A stretch of DNA of 64,000 nucleotides from Diplolepis rosae (taxonomy: Eukaryota; Arthropoda; Insecta; Hymenoptera; Diplolepididae), in the NCBI GenBank assembly GCA_030998225.1, contig JAPYXD010000685.1:868001-932000 (forward strand). The letters run 5' to 3'. The notes beneath the pieces were generated by a model that saw only the letters and a list, made by a program, of their open reading frames with translations, ran no database searches and was not told the origin of the DNA. The position numbers and the translations under genes are program-made. Below are positions 12,196-23,591 of the stretch, in pieces. The first letter of the stretch is position 1. Every line of letters begins with the position of its first letter.

Positions 12196-14373
12196 TCGTG
12201 ATATATAATCAAGAACAGATTTCCAACACTGTTGCACACAATCCCAAACGTGTAGCATAAGAAAATCCAGTTAAATGCGTGGAATGTCCGATTCAATTTA
12301 AAAGAATCTTTCATGACAAATGAGAAGTAATAATTTATATTTCGTACATAAAAAATATGCTCTCATTTGGCACGTTATAAATAATCAAGAAATAGATTTC
12401 CAACCCTGCTGCAATCATTCCCAGATATGTAAGTTCATGAAAAATCAGACGAAATAAATTCTTTTTTTATACATTAACATTATGCTCATATTCGGTGAGT
12501 GATATATAATCCTGAAATAGAATTCCAACCCTGTTGCACACAATCGCAAACGTATAGCGTAGGAAAATCCATTCAAATGCGTGGAACGTCCCTGTCAATT
12601 TGAAAGAATCTTTCATGAAAAATCAGAATAAATAAATACATTTTTTATTCATCAAAATTATGCTCCTATTCGGTTCGTGATATATAATCATGAAATAGAA
12701 TTTCAACCCTGTTGCAAACAATCCTAGATATGTAGCATAGGAAAATCCATTCAAATGCGCGGAATGTCCGTGTTAATTTGAAACATTCTTTCATGAAAAA
12801 TCAGACGAAATAAATTCATATTTTATACATCAAAATTATGCTCCTATTCGGTACGTGATATATAATCAAGAAATAGATGTCCAACCCTGTTGTACACAAT
12901 CCCAAACGTGTAGCACAGGAAAACCCATTCAAATTTGAAAGAATCTTTCATGAAAAATCAGAAGAAATAAATTCATTTTTTATATATCAAAATTATGCTC
13001 CTATTCGGTTCGTCATATATAATCAAGAAATAGATTTCCAACACTGTTGGACACACTTCCAACCGTGTAGCACAGAAAAATCCGTTCAAATGCTTGGAAC
13101 GTCCGTGTCGATTTGATACAATCTTATATGAAAAATCAAAATTAATATATTCATATTCTATTCATCAAAATTATGCTCTTATTCGGTTCGTGATATATGA
13201 TCAAGAAATAGAATTCCAACCCTGTTACACACAATTGAAAATGTGTAGCATAGGAAAATCCAATCAAATGCGTGGAACGTCCTTGTCAATTTGAAGGAAC
13301 CTTTCATGAAAACTGAGGAGTATTAATTTATATTGAGTATATAAAAATAATGCTCTTATTTCGTACGTTATAAATAATCAAGAAATAGATTTCCAACCCT
13401 GCTGCAAACAATCCCAGATATGTAATTTCATGAAAAATCAGACGAAATAAATTCTTTTTTTATACATTAACATTTTGCTCCTATTCCGTGAGTGATATAC
13501 AATCCTGAAATAGAATTCCAACCCTGTTGCACACAATCGCAAACGTATAGCATAGGAAAATCCATTCAAATGCGTGGAACGTCCCTGTCAATTTGAAAGA
13601 ATCTTTCATGAAAACTGAGAAGTAATAATTTATATTGAGTATAACAATTATGCTCTTATTTGTTTCGTGATATATAATCAAGAAATAGGTTTCCAACCCT
13701 GTTGCACACAATCCCAAACGTGTAGCACAGGAAAATCCATTCAAATGTGTGGAGCTTCCGCGTCAATTTGAAAGAATCTTTCAAGAAAACTCAGAAATAA
13801 TAATTTATATTGAGTACATGAAATTTATGCTCTTATTTCGTACGTCATAACAAATCAAGCCATAGAATTCCAACCCTTTTGCACACAATCGCAAATGTGT
13901 AGCATAGGAAAATCCAATCAAATGCGTGGAAGTCCCTGTCAATTTGAAGGAACCTTTCATGAAAACTGAGAAATAATAATTTATATTGAGTACATGAAAT
14001 GTATGCTCTTATTTCGTACGTCATAACTAATCAAGCCATAGAATTCCAACCCTTTTGCACACAATCGCAAATATGTAGCATAGGAAAATCCATACAAGTG
14101 CGTGGAACGTCCTTGTCAATTTGAAGGAACCTTTTATGAAAAATCGGAAGAAATGAATTCATATTTTATACATGAAAATTATGCTTTTAATCGTTTCGTG
14201 ATATATAATCAAGAAATAGATTTCCAACCCTGTTGCACACACTTCCACCCGTGTAGCATAGGAAAATCCATTCAAATATGTGGAAGGTCTGTATTAGTTT
14301 GGAAGAATCTTTCATGAAAAATCAAAAGTAATATATTCATATTCTATTCATCAAAATTATGCTGTTATTCGGG
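12196..14373 (+). repeat. Higher-order block of satellite A, copy 2 (2178 bp)
   Basis: Matches copy 1 at an offset of 2356 bp up to about 13064 and at 2178 bp afterwards. The 178-bp change is exactly one monomer: copy 1 positions of roughly 10730-10910 are absent here, where accgtgtagca joins directly to cagaaaaatccgttc. This is a single-monomer loss by unequal exchange or slippage after the block duplicated. Confidence 0.87.
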
Positions 14374-17300
14374 TCGTGATATATGATCGCGAAATCGATT
14401 TCAAACCGTGTTGCACATAATCCCAAATGTGTAGCACAGGAAAATCCATTCAAATCCGTGGAACTTCCGCGTTAATTATAAAGATCCTTTCATGACAAAT
14501 GAGACGTAATAATTTATATTTCGTACATAAAAATTATGCTCTCATTTGGCACGTTATGAATAATCAAGAAAAAGATTTCCAACCCTGCTGAAAACAATCC
14601 TAGATATGTAGCATAGGGAAATCCATTCAAATGCGCGGAATGTCCGTGGCAATTTGATAGAATCTTTCATGAAAAATGAGAATTAATAATTTATATTGAG
14701 TACATAAAATTTATGCTCCTATTTCGTTCGTTATAACTAATCAAGCCATAGATTTCCAACCCTGTTGCTCACAATCCCAAACGTGTAGCACAGGAAAATC
14801 CATTCAAATGCGTTGAGCTTCCGTGTCAACTTAAAAGAATCTTTCGAGAAAAATCAGAAGAAATAAATTCATTTTTAATACATCAAGATAATGCTCCTAT
14901 TCGGTTCGTGATATATAATCAAGAAATAGATTTCCAACACTCTTGGACACACTTCCAACCGTGTAGCATAGGAAAATCCATTCAAATGCGTGGAACGTCA
15001 GCGTCAATTTGAAAGAATCATTCATGAAAAATCAGAAGAAATATATTTATATTTTAAACATCAAAATTATGCTGTTATTCGGTTCGTGACATAACTTCGC
15101 GAAATCGATTTCCAACCGTGTTGCACATAATCATATACGTGCAGCACAGGAAAATCCGTTCAAATGCGCAGAACGAACGTGTCCCTTCGAAAGAAGCTTT
15201 CATGAAAAATAAGAAGGAAAACTTTCATATTCTATTTATCGAAATTATGCTCTTATTCAGTTCGTCATAACTCATCAGGGAATATATTTTCAACCCTGTT
15301 GCACACAATCCCAAACGTTTAGCATCGGAATATCCATTCAAATGCTTGGAACGTCCGTGTCGATTTGATACAATCTTATATGAAAAATCAAAATTAATAT
15401 ATTCATATTCTATTCATCAAAATTATGCTCTTATTCGGTTCGTGATATATGATCAAGAAATAGATTTCCAACCGTGTTGCACATAATCATATACGTGCAG
15501 CACAGGACAATCCATTTAAATGCCCGGAACGTCCGTGTCCATTCAAAAGAATCTTTCATGAAAAATAAGACGGAATACATTCATATTCTATTTATCGAAA
15601 TTATGCTCTTATTCGTTTCGTGATATTTAATCAAGAAATAGATTTGCAACCCTGTTGCACACAATCCCAAACGTGTAGCATCGGAAAATCCATTCAAATG
15701 ATTGGAACGTCCATGTCGATTTGATAGATCTTATATGGAAAATCAAAATTAATATATTCATATTCTATTTATCAAAATTATGCTCGTATTCGGTTCGTGA
15801 TATATGATCAAGAAATAGATTTCCAACCGTGTTGCACAGAATCATATACGTGCAGCACAGGAAAATCCATTTAAATGCCCGGAACGTCCCTGTCCATTCT
15901 AAATAATCTTTCATGAAAAATAAGAAGGAATACTTTCATATTCTATTTATCGAAATTATTTACTTATTTGTTTCGTGAAATATAATCAAGAAATAGATTT
16001 CCAACCCTGTTGCACACAATCCCAAACGTGTAGCACAGGAAAATCCATTCAAATGCGTCGAGCTTCCGCGTCAATTTGAAAGAATCTTTCAAGAAAACTG
16101 AGAAATAATAATTTATATTGAGTACATGAAATTTATGCTCTTATTTCGTACGTCATAACTAATCAAGCCATAGAATTCCAACCCTTTTGCACACAATCGC
16201 AAATGCGTAGCATAGGAAAATCCATACAAGAGCGTGGAACGTCCTTATCAATTTGAAGGAACCTTTTATGAAAACTCGGAAGAAATGAATTCATATTTTA
16301 TACATCAAATTTATGTTCCTATTCGGTACGTGATATCTAATCATAAAATAGAATTCATCCCTGTTGCACACAATCCCAAACGTGTAGCACAGGAAAACCC
16401 TTTCAAATGCGTGTAACTTGCTCGTCAATTTGAAAGAATCTTTCATGCAAAATCAGAAGAAAGAAATTCATTTTTTATACATCAAAATTATGCTCCTATT
16501 CGGTTCGTCATATATAATCAAGAAATAGATTTCCAACACTGTTGGAGACACTTCCAACCGTGTAGCATAGGAAAATCCATTCAAATGTGTGGAAGGTCTG
16601 TATTAATTTGGAAGAATCTTTCATGAAAAATCAAAAGTAATATATTCATATTCTATTCATCAGAATTATGCTGTTATTCGGTTCGTGATATATGATCCCG
16701 AAATCGATTTCCAACCGTGTTGCACATAATCATATACGTGCAGCACAGGAAAATCCGTTCAAATGCGCAGAACGCACGTGTCCATTCGAAAGAAGCTTTC
16801 ATGAAAAATAAGAAGGAAAACATTCATATTCTATTTATCGAAATTATGCTCTTATTCAGTTCGTCATAACTCATCAGGGAATATATTTCAAACCCTGTTG
16901 CACACAATCCCAAACGTTTAGCATCAGAATATCCATTCAAATGCTTTGAACGTCCGTGTCGATTTCATACAATCTTATATGAAAAATCAAAATTAATATA
17001 TTCATATTCTATTCATCAAAATTATGCTCTTATTCGGTTCGTGATATATGATCAAGAAATAAATTTTCAACCGTGTTGCACATAATCATATACGTGCAGC
17101 ACAGGAAAATCCATTTAAATGCCCGGAACGTCCTTGTCAATTTAAAAGGATCTTTCATGAAAAATTAGTAGAAATAAATTCATATTCTATTTATCGAAAT
17201 TCTGCTCCTATTCGGTTCGTGATATATAATCATGAAGTAGAATTCCAACCCTATTGCACACAATCCCTAACGTGTAGCATCAGAATATCCATTAAAATGC

Positions 17301-18957
17301 GTGGAACGTCAGTGTCAATTTGAAAGAATCATTCATGAAAAATCAGAAGAAATATATTTATATTTTAAACATCAAAATTATGCTCTTATTAGTTTCGTGA
17401 TACATAATCATGAAAAAGATTTCCAACCCTATTGCACACAATCCCTAACGTGTAGCATCAGAATATCCATTCAAATGCTTGGAACGTCTGTGTCGATTTG
17501 ATAGATCTTATATGAAAAATCAAAATTAATATATTCATATTCTATTCATCAAAATTAAGCTCTTATTCGGTTCCTGATATATAATCAAGAAATAGATTTC
17601 CAACCCTGTTGCACACAATCCCAAACGTGTAGCACAGGAAAATCCATTCAAATGCGTGGAACTGCCGCGTCAATTAGAAAAAATCTTTCATGACAAATGT
17701 GTCGTAATAATTTATATTTCGTACATAAAAATTATGCTCTCATTTGGCACGTTATGAATAATCAAGAAAAAGATTTCCAACCCTGCTGAAAACAATCCTA
17801 TATATGTAGCATAGGAAAATCCATTCAAATGCGCGGAATGTCCGTGTCAATTTGAAAGAATCTTTCATGAAAAATGAGAATTAATCATTTATATTGAGTG
17901 CATGAAATTTATGCTCCTATTTCGTACGTTATAACTAATCAAGCCATAGATTTCCAACCCTGTTGTACACAATCCCAAACCTGTAGCACAGGAAAATCCA
18001 TTCAAATGCGTGGAGCTTCCGCGTCAATTTGAAAGAATCTTTCAAGAAAAATCAGAAGAAATAAATTCATTTTTTATACATCAAAATTATGCTCCTATTC
18101 CGTTCGTGATATATAATCATGAAGTAGAATTCCAACCCTGTTGCACACAATCGCAAATGTGTAGCATAGGAAAATCCATTCAAATGCGTGGAACTTCCGC
18201 GTCAATTTGAAGGAATCTTTCATGAAAAATCAGACGAAATAAATTCATATTTTATACATTAACATTATGCTCCTATTCGCTGCGTGATGTAGAATCAAGA
18301 AATAGATTTCCAACACTGTTGCACACAATCCCAAACGCGTAGCACAGGAAAATCCACAGAAATGCGTGGAACGTCCGTGTCAATTTGAAAGAATTTTGCA
18401 TGAAAAATGAGAAGTAATAATTTATATTTCGTACATGAAATTTATGCTCTTATTTCGTACGTTATAACTAATCAAGCCATATATTTCCAACCCTGTTGCA
18501 CACAATCCCAAACTTCTAGCAAATGAAAATCGATTCAAATGCGTGGAACGTCCCTGTCTATTTGAAAGAATCTTTCATAAAAAATCAGAAGAAATGAATT
18601 CAAATTTTTACATAAAAATTATGCTTTTATTAGTTTTGTGATGTAGAATCAAGAAATAGATTTCCAATCCTGTTGCACACAATCCCAAACGTGTAGCACA
18701 TGAAAATCCATGCATATGCGTGGAACTTCCTCGTCAATTTGAAAGAATCTTTCATGAAAAATCAGAAGAAATAAATTCATTTTTTATACATCAAATTTAT
18801 GGTCCTATTCGGTTCGTGATATATAATCATGAAATAGAATTCCAACCCTGTTGCACACTATCGCAAACGTGTAGCATATGAAAATCCATTCAAATGCGTG
18901 GAACGTCCTTGTCAATTTGCAAGAATCTTTCATGAAAACTGAGAAGTAATAATTTAT

Positions 18958-19106
18958 AACAACAGGGTCCGCCGTAGTCTAGACTCGATGTAACTCTGGC
19001 TGCAGGGTGGCCCTGCAGCTTTCTCCTAGGTCCCGAACACAGTAGTGGGATTACAGGAATGTTCTAGTCTACGTTATTAGGAGTGGACGGTATTACAAGC
19101 GTTACA
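18958..19106 (-). repeat. 3' LTR, truncated
   Basis: About 142 bp match the outer part of the other LTR, from agggtccgccgtagtctaga to gtattacaagcgttaca, with a handful of substitutions. Read on the minus strand it starts TGTAACGC, as an LTR should, but stops after the ggaccct stretch. The roughly 100 bp that carry AATAAA and the CA end in the 5' LTR are absent here. Confidence 0.85.
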
Positions 19107-19118
19107 CCACCCGATTTG
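19107..19118 (-). other. Probable polypurine tract next to the 3' LTR
   Basis: On the minus strand the sequence just before the LTR start TGTAACGC reads caaatcgggtgg, a short G-rich purine run in the position where plus-strand DNA synthesis is primed in LTR elements. It is short and interrupted by pyrimidines, so the exact primer is uncertain. Confidence 0.45.
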
Positions 19119-19126
19119 GAGTAAAA

Positions 19127-19676
19127 TTATTCTCTAATTTTAAGTCTAAGGTTTCTAGGTCTAACAATTTCTGTTTCTTCGATGAGTAGTCGTTCTGATT
19201 GTGTGACGGGTGCGACAGGTACCACATAGGTTTGAGGCGTTGCGTTGACAATTGTTTTCATACATATTTGCGTTGATGAGAGCAAGATCATCTTCGTTTA
19301 GAGTGCCAAATAATGCTTTAGAGAGGGTACCTATTCCATTTATCAATCCTCTTCTTTGTCGACCATAGCCCAAGATGTGATCGAGATTGTAGTGTAGCAG
19401 TTTTACTCTATCGAGTTTTCCTGTTATCAATTGTATCTCTCTTGCTTCATAGCAATGCCCATTGCACTGCTCTTGTACAAGCTCTAAGGCTGTATGGACC
19501 TGGTGCAGACGGTTGTATAAGTTGTCGCTGTCGATTACATTTATCGGCGTCCAGGATTGATGGAATAGACGAACTTTTCCTGGGTCCTCCGCATAAACTA
19601 TGACATCATCAAGGGATTTAGTTGTTAATTCCCCATGCGAGAAGCCAAGAAGAGCTAGTAACCAAATGAACTCCAT
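19127..19676 (-). pseudogene. env: env remnant: signal peptide, furin site, start of fusion subunit
   Basis: Envelope fusion glycoprotein relic, of the insect errantivirus Env class related to baculovirus F proteins. The ATG at 19676 opens a 171-codon frame: residues 1-15 form a hydrophobic signal peptide (FIWLLALLGF), a central part has paired cysteines at 71 and 75, a dibasic furin-type site RQRR lies at 106-109, and a glycine/leucine-rich fusion-peptide-like start (GLINGIG) follows. Similarity ends near residue 142. The rest of that frame, to its stop at 19161, is Arg/Cys/Thr-rich and looks out of frame, while another frame stays open to a TAA at 19127-19129 with a composition like a cytoplasmic tail. 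The middle of the transmembrane subunit, including its membrane anchor, has therefore been deleted and the junction is out of frame. Env normally follows pol closely, as here (11 nt), and is made from a spliced RNA. Confidence 0.82.
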
Positions 19677-19686
19677 CTGTAAGAAT

Positions 19687-20718
19687 TTAATATTGTTCTT
19701 TTAAACGATTCGCGTGAACAATAGTTCTTTCGTTATTAAATATAATTTCGTAATTATTGCTTGGCAAGATTTTAACAACAGTGGCTGGCCCTTTCCATTC
19801 AGGGCTGAGCTTATTTTCTTTAGTGTTCATAATTTTCACTAGGTCACCGGGTTCGAAGATTCTTTGAGGCAGTGCTATTCGTGAGTCTTGCTGTCTTTTG
19901 TACTTTTCCTTGTTTTTATGTATCCTGTCTTTTGCTTTATTAAGATAACGTTCATGTCGTTCTTGCCAAAGTTTAATTAGATCGGAGTATTTTAAACTTG
20001 GCGTCGTTGCTAAAGCAGATGGTATGTTGGCATCTCGTCCGAATGTTAGTTGGAAAGGACTAAATCCTGTTCCTTCGTGAGTCATTGTATTGTAGGCCAT
20101 ACAAAGGAATTTAAGCGTATCGTCCCATTGTACATGTAAATCCGACATGGCAGTTTTTATAAAGTCCTTAATACTTGTATGAGTCCTCTCAAGGGCTCCA
20201 TTGGATTGAGGGTGGAAAGCTGTGGTTCTCACGTGTCTGATCTTGAACAGGTTCTCGAAGTTCTGAACTAACTCAGATAGGAAATTCTGTCCCTGGTATG
20301 TTAGAATATGTTTAGGGGATCCGAATATATAAATGTAATGATCGAATAGGTTTTCGACAATGGATTCCGACGTAACATTTTTCAATGGAATAAGGGTAAT
20401 GTATTTTGTTAACATGTCCTGGATTGACAAGATGTACTCAATACCCTTGTTTGTCATGGGTAGGGGACCAAAAATGTCCATGTCAATCTTGTCATTTGGA
20501 TCTGTCGTGGTGTCAGGAATAATGCCTTCAGCCTTCCTTTTGATTCGCGTTAACTTTTGAGTTTGGCACACATCGCAGGACTTGACAAACTTGATGATGT
20601 CTTCCTCCATATTGGTCCATGTACCTAGCTCTCGTGCCCTAGCGATGGATTTGTTTTCTCCAAAGTGTTGCGCCGTTACTGAGCCATGACTCTCTTGTAT
20701 GATCTGTTTCTTTTCTTC
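19687..20718 (-). pseudogene. pol: pol: integrase domain with a mutated catalytic residue
   Basis: Retroviral-type integrase, which would join the element's DNA to the host chromosome. The frame is open from just after a TAA at 20719-20721. The N-terminal zinc module has His 11 and His 18 and Cys 48 and Cys 51 counted from there. Counting from the methionine at 20610, the catalytic core has Asp 45 in DIFGPLP and Glu 141 in the HPQSNGALERTH segment. The expected middle Asp of the D,D-35-E triad is Tyr 105 (ILTYQGQNF, codon 20296-20298 TAC); the 35-residue spacing to the Glu is kept. The C-terminal part has a GPY/F-like module (WKGPATVV) and ends at a TAA directly before env. With Asp replaced, strand transfer should fail. 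The upstream stop and a frame change also separate it from RNase H. Confidence 0.92.
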
Positions 20719-20807
20719 TTAAGATAATTCTGTTGTCGACCGATAACAGGTGTGTATCTTCAATTGGGGGTATTTATGACCTATGAAAGCGACGAGTGTT
20801 TTTAATT

Positions 20808-21653
20808 TCATTCTTTCGGTGCTAGTAATTGTGGGATAATTGAAATGTAATCTGAGAATTCCGAGCTTCCGGTTAGAGTTTCCAGAGCTACTGAATTTAT
20901 TGCAGTTATCGATTTGGTTTCGTGGTAACTACCCATATTCACCGTGCTAGATGTGGCAAATTCTCTTTTAATCAGTTGTCTCCAGAGCTTGCCATTAGCG
21001 TTCGGCTTTTCGACCTCTCGTGCCTCAGTCGGTTGAGAAAACCATCTGTAGTAATCGTCGTTCAGTTTCTTTCTTTTCTCATTAGTCTTTTCGACTTCAG
21101 TGTCGAGTGCATATACCAGAGGTGGTAATATTTGCATTTCCTCTGGGGTAGGAATCCTTGGTGGCTGCTCATCAGGTTCAGGTGTTACTAAATCTCGTTC
21201 TCCTGGGTTTTCAAAGATTTCGATGCCTGGGAGTTTTTCGTCAAGGTCGATGGCTATATTTTCTAAGGAGTCTTGTGGTAGATCTCTTCGAATGGGGAAA
21301 ACACGCGATAGAGCATCAGCGGCCTGGTTTTCCGATCCTTTCTTGTATTCAATCTTGTATTCGTACTCTTTTAATTTTTCTCTCCATCTCATTAATCTGG
21401 AAGAAGGATCCTTCACATTGAAAAACCATGTAAGTGCCTGATGATCAGTCTGTATTCTAAACTCTCTTCCTAGCAGATATTGCCGTAGTCTCTTTACTGC
21501 CCATACCATGGCTAAGAGTTCCTTTTCGGTCGTAGTATAGTTTTCTTCAGGCGCGTTCAGTGTCCTGGAAATGTAGCAACAGGGATGGCCTTCCTGGGAC
21601 AGAACGGCTCCCAATCCGACATTAGAGGCATCAGTTGTCAAGGTGAACTCTTT
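20808..21653 (-). pseudogene. pol: pol: RNase H domain and linker
   Basis: RNase H of the Ty3/gypsy type, which would degrade the RNA strand during reverse transcription. Counting from the methionine at 21641, all four acidic active-site residues can be assigned: Asp 4 (TDAS), Glu 41 (EKELLAM), Asp 66 (TDHQAL) and Asp 109 (AADALSR). A hydrophilic, acidic and proline-containing linker of about 160 residues follows. An in-frame TGA at 21654-21656 separates this segment from the RT thumb upstream, in the same reading frame, so one nonsense change is the only break there. At its 3' end the frame stops at 20808 and the integrase lies in a different frame about 90 nt on, implying at least one small indel between them. 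Confidence 0.92.
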
Positions 21654-22442
21654 TCAGAAGTCTGGGTATCTTAGGACTGGGGCTGAACACAATATTGTTT
21701 TCAGCTCGTCAAAAGCATCTTGACACTGCAGCGTCCAGCAAAAGGGATTTTTGTCCTTTGTAAGTTCTGTCAAAGGCTTGGCAATAGTACTATAGTTTTG
21801 TATAAACTTCCTATAGTATCCCGACAAGCCGAGGAAGCTTTTGACCTCCGTTGGAGTTCTGGGTTGTCTGAATTCCATTACCGCCTTTAACTTGTTCTTA
21901 TTGGATTTTACTCCCACCGAGGTTATCGAGTGTCCGAGATACTCGAGATCAGGTTTTTTCTTATCTAAATACAAAGCATTATTGGTGAGATTGTATTTAT
22001 ACTGGTGTAAGAAAGGCAATCCCATTATACCATCTTCTGGTATAGGAAAGTCTTCTCCAACGATGTGAAAGGTATGCTGTATTCCTAGGTAGGGGATTAT
22101 CACTTCGTGGGAAGATACATGTTTGTCGTGGCCCATAACAAATCTCTTGTCCTTGGCAATTTTCTTTGCATTGCTGGGCACGTTAGATCTTTTAATGAGA
22201 TTTATTGATGATCCTAAGTCGACCAATAATCTTGTGTCTCCCAAACCGTCTCCTCGGATGACTGTTGATTGCAGTCTTCTTCCGGATATTGCGGATACTC
22301 GTTCTGGAATTTCTCCTCTTCGCGATGTTCGATGGTTTCTGCAATCGATTCTTCTATCTCTTTTAGCGTATTCACTCTCTGAGGAGGGCGGTTGGTGTGG
22401 TGACTCCGCTGAAAATCCTGAATTTTTTTGTGGTTCGGACAC
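21654..22442 (-). pseudogene. pol: pol: aspartic protease fused to RT thumb, RT core deleted
   Basis: The frame is in -1 relation to gag and overlaps its 3' end, the usual arrangement for frameshift expression. Residues up to about 60 are an overprint of the gag C-terminus. The protease follows: active-site region LLVDLGSS (Asp 75), where family members usually have Thr or Ser after the Asp, and a second conserved turn GIMGLPFL near 138-145. Directly after NALYLD (160) comes KKKPDLEYLGHS, the start of the RT thumb/connection, which continues with KSFLGLSGYYRKFI and ends at PDF before a TGA. RT fingers and palm, including the YxDD catalytic box, are absent, roughly 1 kb compared with the family. 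The junction lies near 21952-21962 and stays in frame. Confidence 0.92.
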
Positions 22443-23591
22443 TGACTTTGGACGTGCCCTATTTTATTGCAATTAAAACAAGTCATTTGAGTTATTTGTT
22501 GTAGAGGAAGCCCATGGTTTGGTGGATTTGCGTATGCAGGTTTATACGTCTGTGGTGTCGTGAAACTTGTGGTCGGTTTTCGAGCAAAATTAGTAGGTCG
22601 TGAGATTGTTGGGTTACTGACTCGAGATGGTAATCTTGGCATTGAGTATGTTGTATTCCTCAGTCTCTCTCGGTGCCATGCTTCGGCTTCTAGAGAGTCT
22701 TGAAGTGCCTTAGAAAATATTTTCGGCTGCAAGGGTCGTACCCGTATAATTATTTCGTCACGTAAGTTCATTATGTACCTTTTTATAGCTGTACGCTCTT
22801 CTATTTTTATTGCTATATTTCTTTCAGAAGGTCGTTGATGCTCGGTTTGTATAGCATAATAGAGTGCGTTCAGTAGTTGTCGGAACCTTGTACTATAAGT
22901 TTGCACAGTATCATTATTTTGTCGACAGTTTTCTAACCGACTTCTACACAACTCTATTGAATGGACAGGGGCGAGATTAGTTTTTAAAGTCTCATAAATA
23001 TCTTCGTAAGACCCTATTCCCGTGTGCCTAATAGATTGTTTCGCTTGATCCTTTATCTTTTCCGCGATTATAAAGTCTAATAGCAGGTCGGGTTGAGAGC
23101 ATCGGACTCGAGCTCTTTTCACGCCCTGAATAAAATCGTGTACCCCAATGTCATCATGCCCATTGAGAACCTCTATCGTTCTTATGAGATCTTTAGCAGG
23201 GATGAGTGTCGTTGGGGGTTGCTGTCGCTGCGGACTTACAGTCGAGCGCGACATTTGTGTAAGCGGAAGGAACTCAAGATTTTGTTGAGAACCTACAGCC
23301 GTGCGCGAGGCTCGCGTGGGGGGGGGGACGATCTGAAATTTCCGGAACCTATGCCGTTATCTCCGTCTTCATCGTCTGTGTGAGACGATGCTGTCTGCCT
23401 TCCACCGGATGCGCTTTCGTCCTCGGTCAACAATGCATCGCTTTTCCGAGCCAGTATTTTTATTTCATCCGCTCTTTTGGTATTTTCCTCGTTCAGGAGT
23501 TGAATACTTCTTAACAAGGAATTTTGATCGTCTCGAGCTGGCTTAATTTGTTCAATAGAATTTCTAGGGCACTTGCATCTGTATCTGACAT
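22214..23591 (-). pseudogene. gag: gag, frame-broken near its start
   Basis: Structural polyprotein that packages the element RNA. The best start is the ATG at 23591 (MSDTDASALEILLNKLSQLE). This frame is soon broken near 23535-23555 by a 1-nt class indel, continues in a second frame with LLRSIQLLNEENTKR, and is shifted again at or near a run of ten C on the minus strand (23318-23327). The last frame, open from about 23290 to the TAA/TGA at 22214, holds 346 codons after the methionine at 23254: a helical Ala/Arg/Leu-rich capsid-like region, then a proline-rich stretch, then one CCHC zinc knuckle with Cys 259, Cys 262, His 267 and Cys 272. An acidic Glu-rich tail follows. Indel at the C tract could be mutation or sequencing error. 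Confidence 0.88.
22423..22429 (-). promoter_or_regulatory. A7 run, possible gag-pol -1 frameshift site
   Basis: On the minus strand gag reads cac aaa aaa att here, a run of seven A within the gag-pol overlap and upstream of the protease. Pol is in the -1 frame relative to gag, so ribosome slippage somewhere in this overlap is expected. The run gives C AAA AAA in the zero frame, which only partly fits the X XXY YYZ rule, so this is a candidate rather than a clear slippery site. Confidence 0.35.

Larger units (their letters stand above)
5517..18957 (+). repeat. Satellite A array (main block, about 13.4 kb)
   Basis: Continues the about 178-bp monomers in the same orientation and phase as before the 1.5-kb insertion. 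It has more variety than the first block. A deletion-derived 125-bp monomer, with atatgtaagttcatg joining the two sides of a lost 53 bp, is common between 6280 and 13440. Variants with tactcatattctattcatc, ttatattgagtac and ttatatttcgtac are intermixed. Two higher-order units are given separately. No gene is seen. The open frames of 66-91 codons in it all read through monomer boundaries and recur in many monomers. Confidence 0.95.

Noticed and set aside
20922..21441. Plus-strand open frames over the pol region (up to 117 codons between 20360 and 22476)
   Set aside because: They lie opposite well-supported RNase H, protease and gag sequence and have no recognisable domain.
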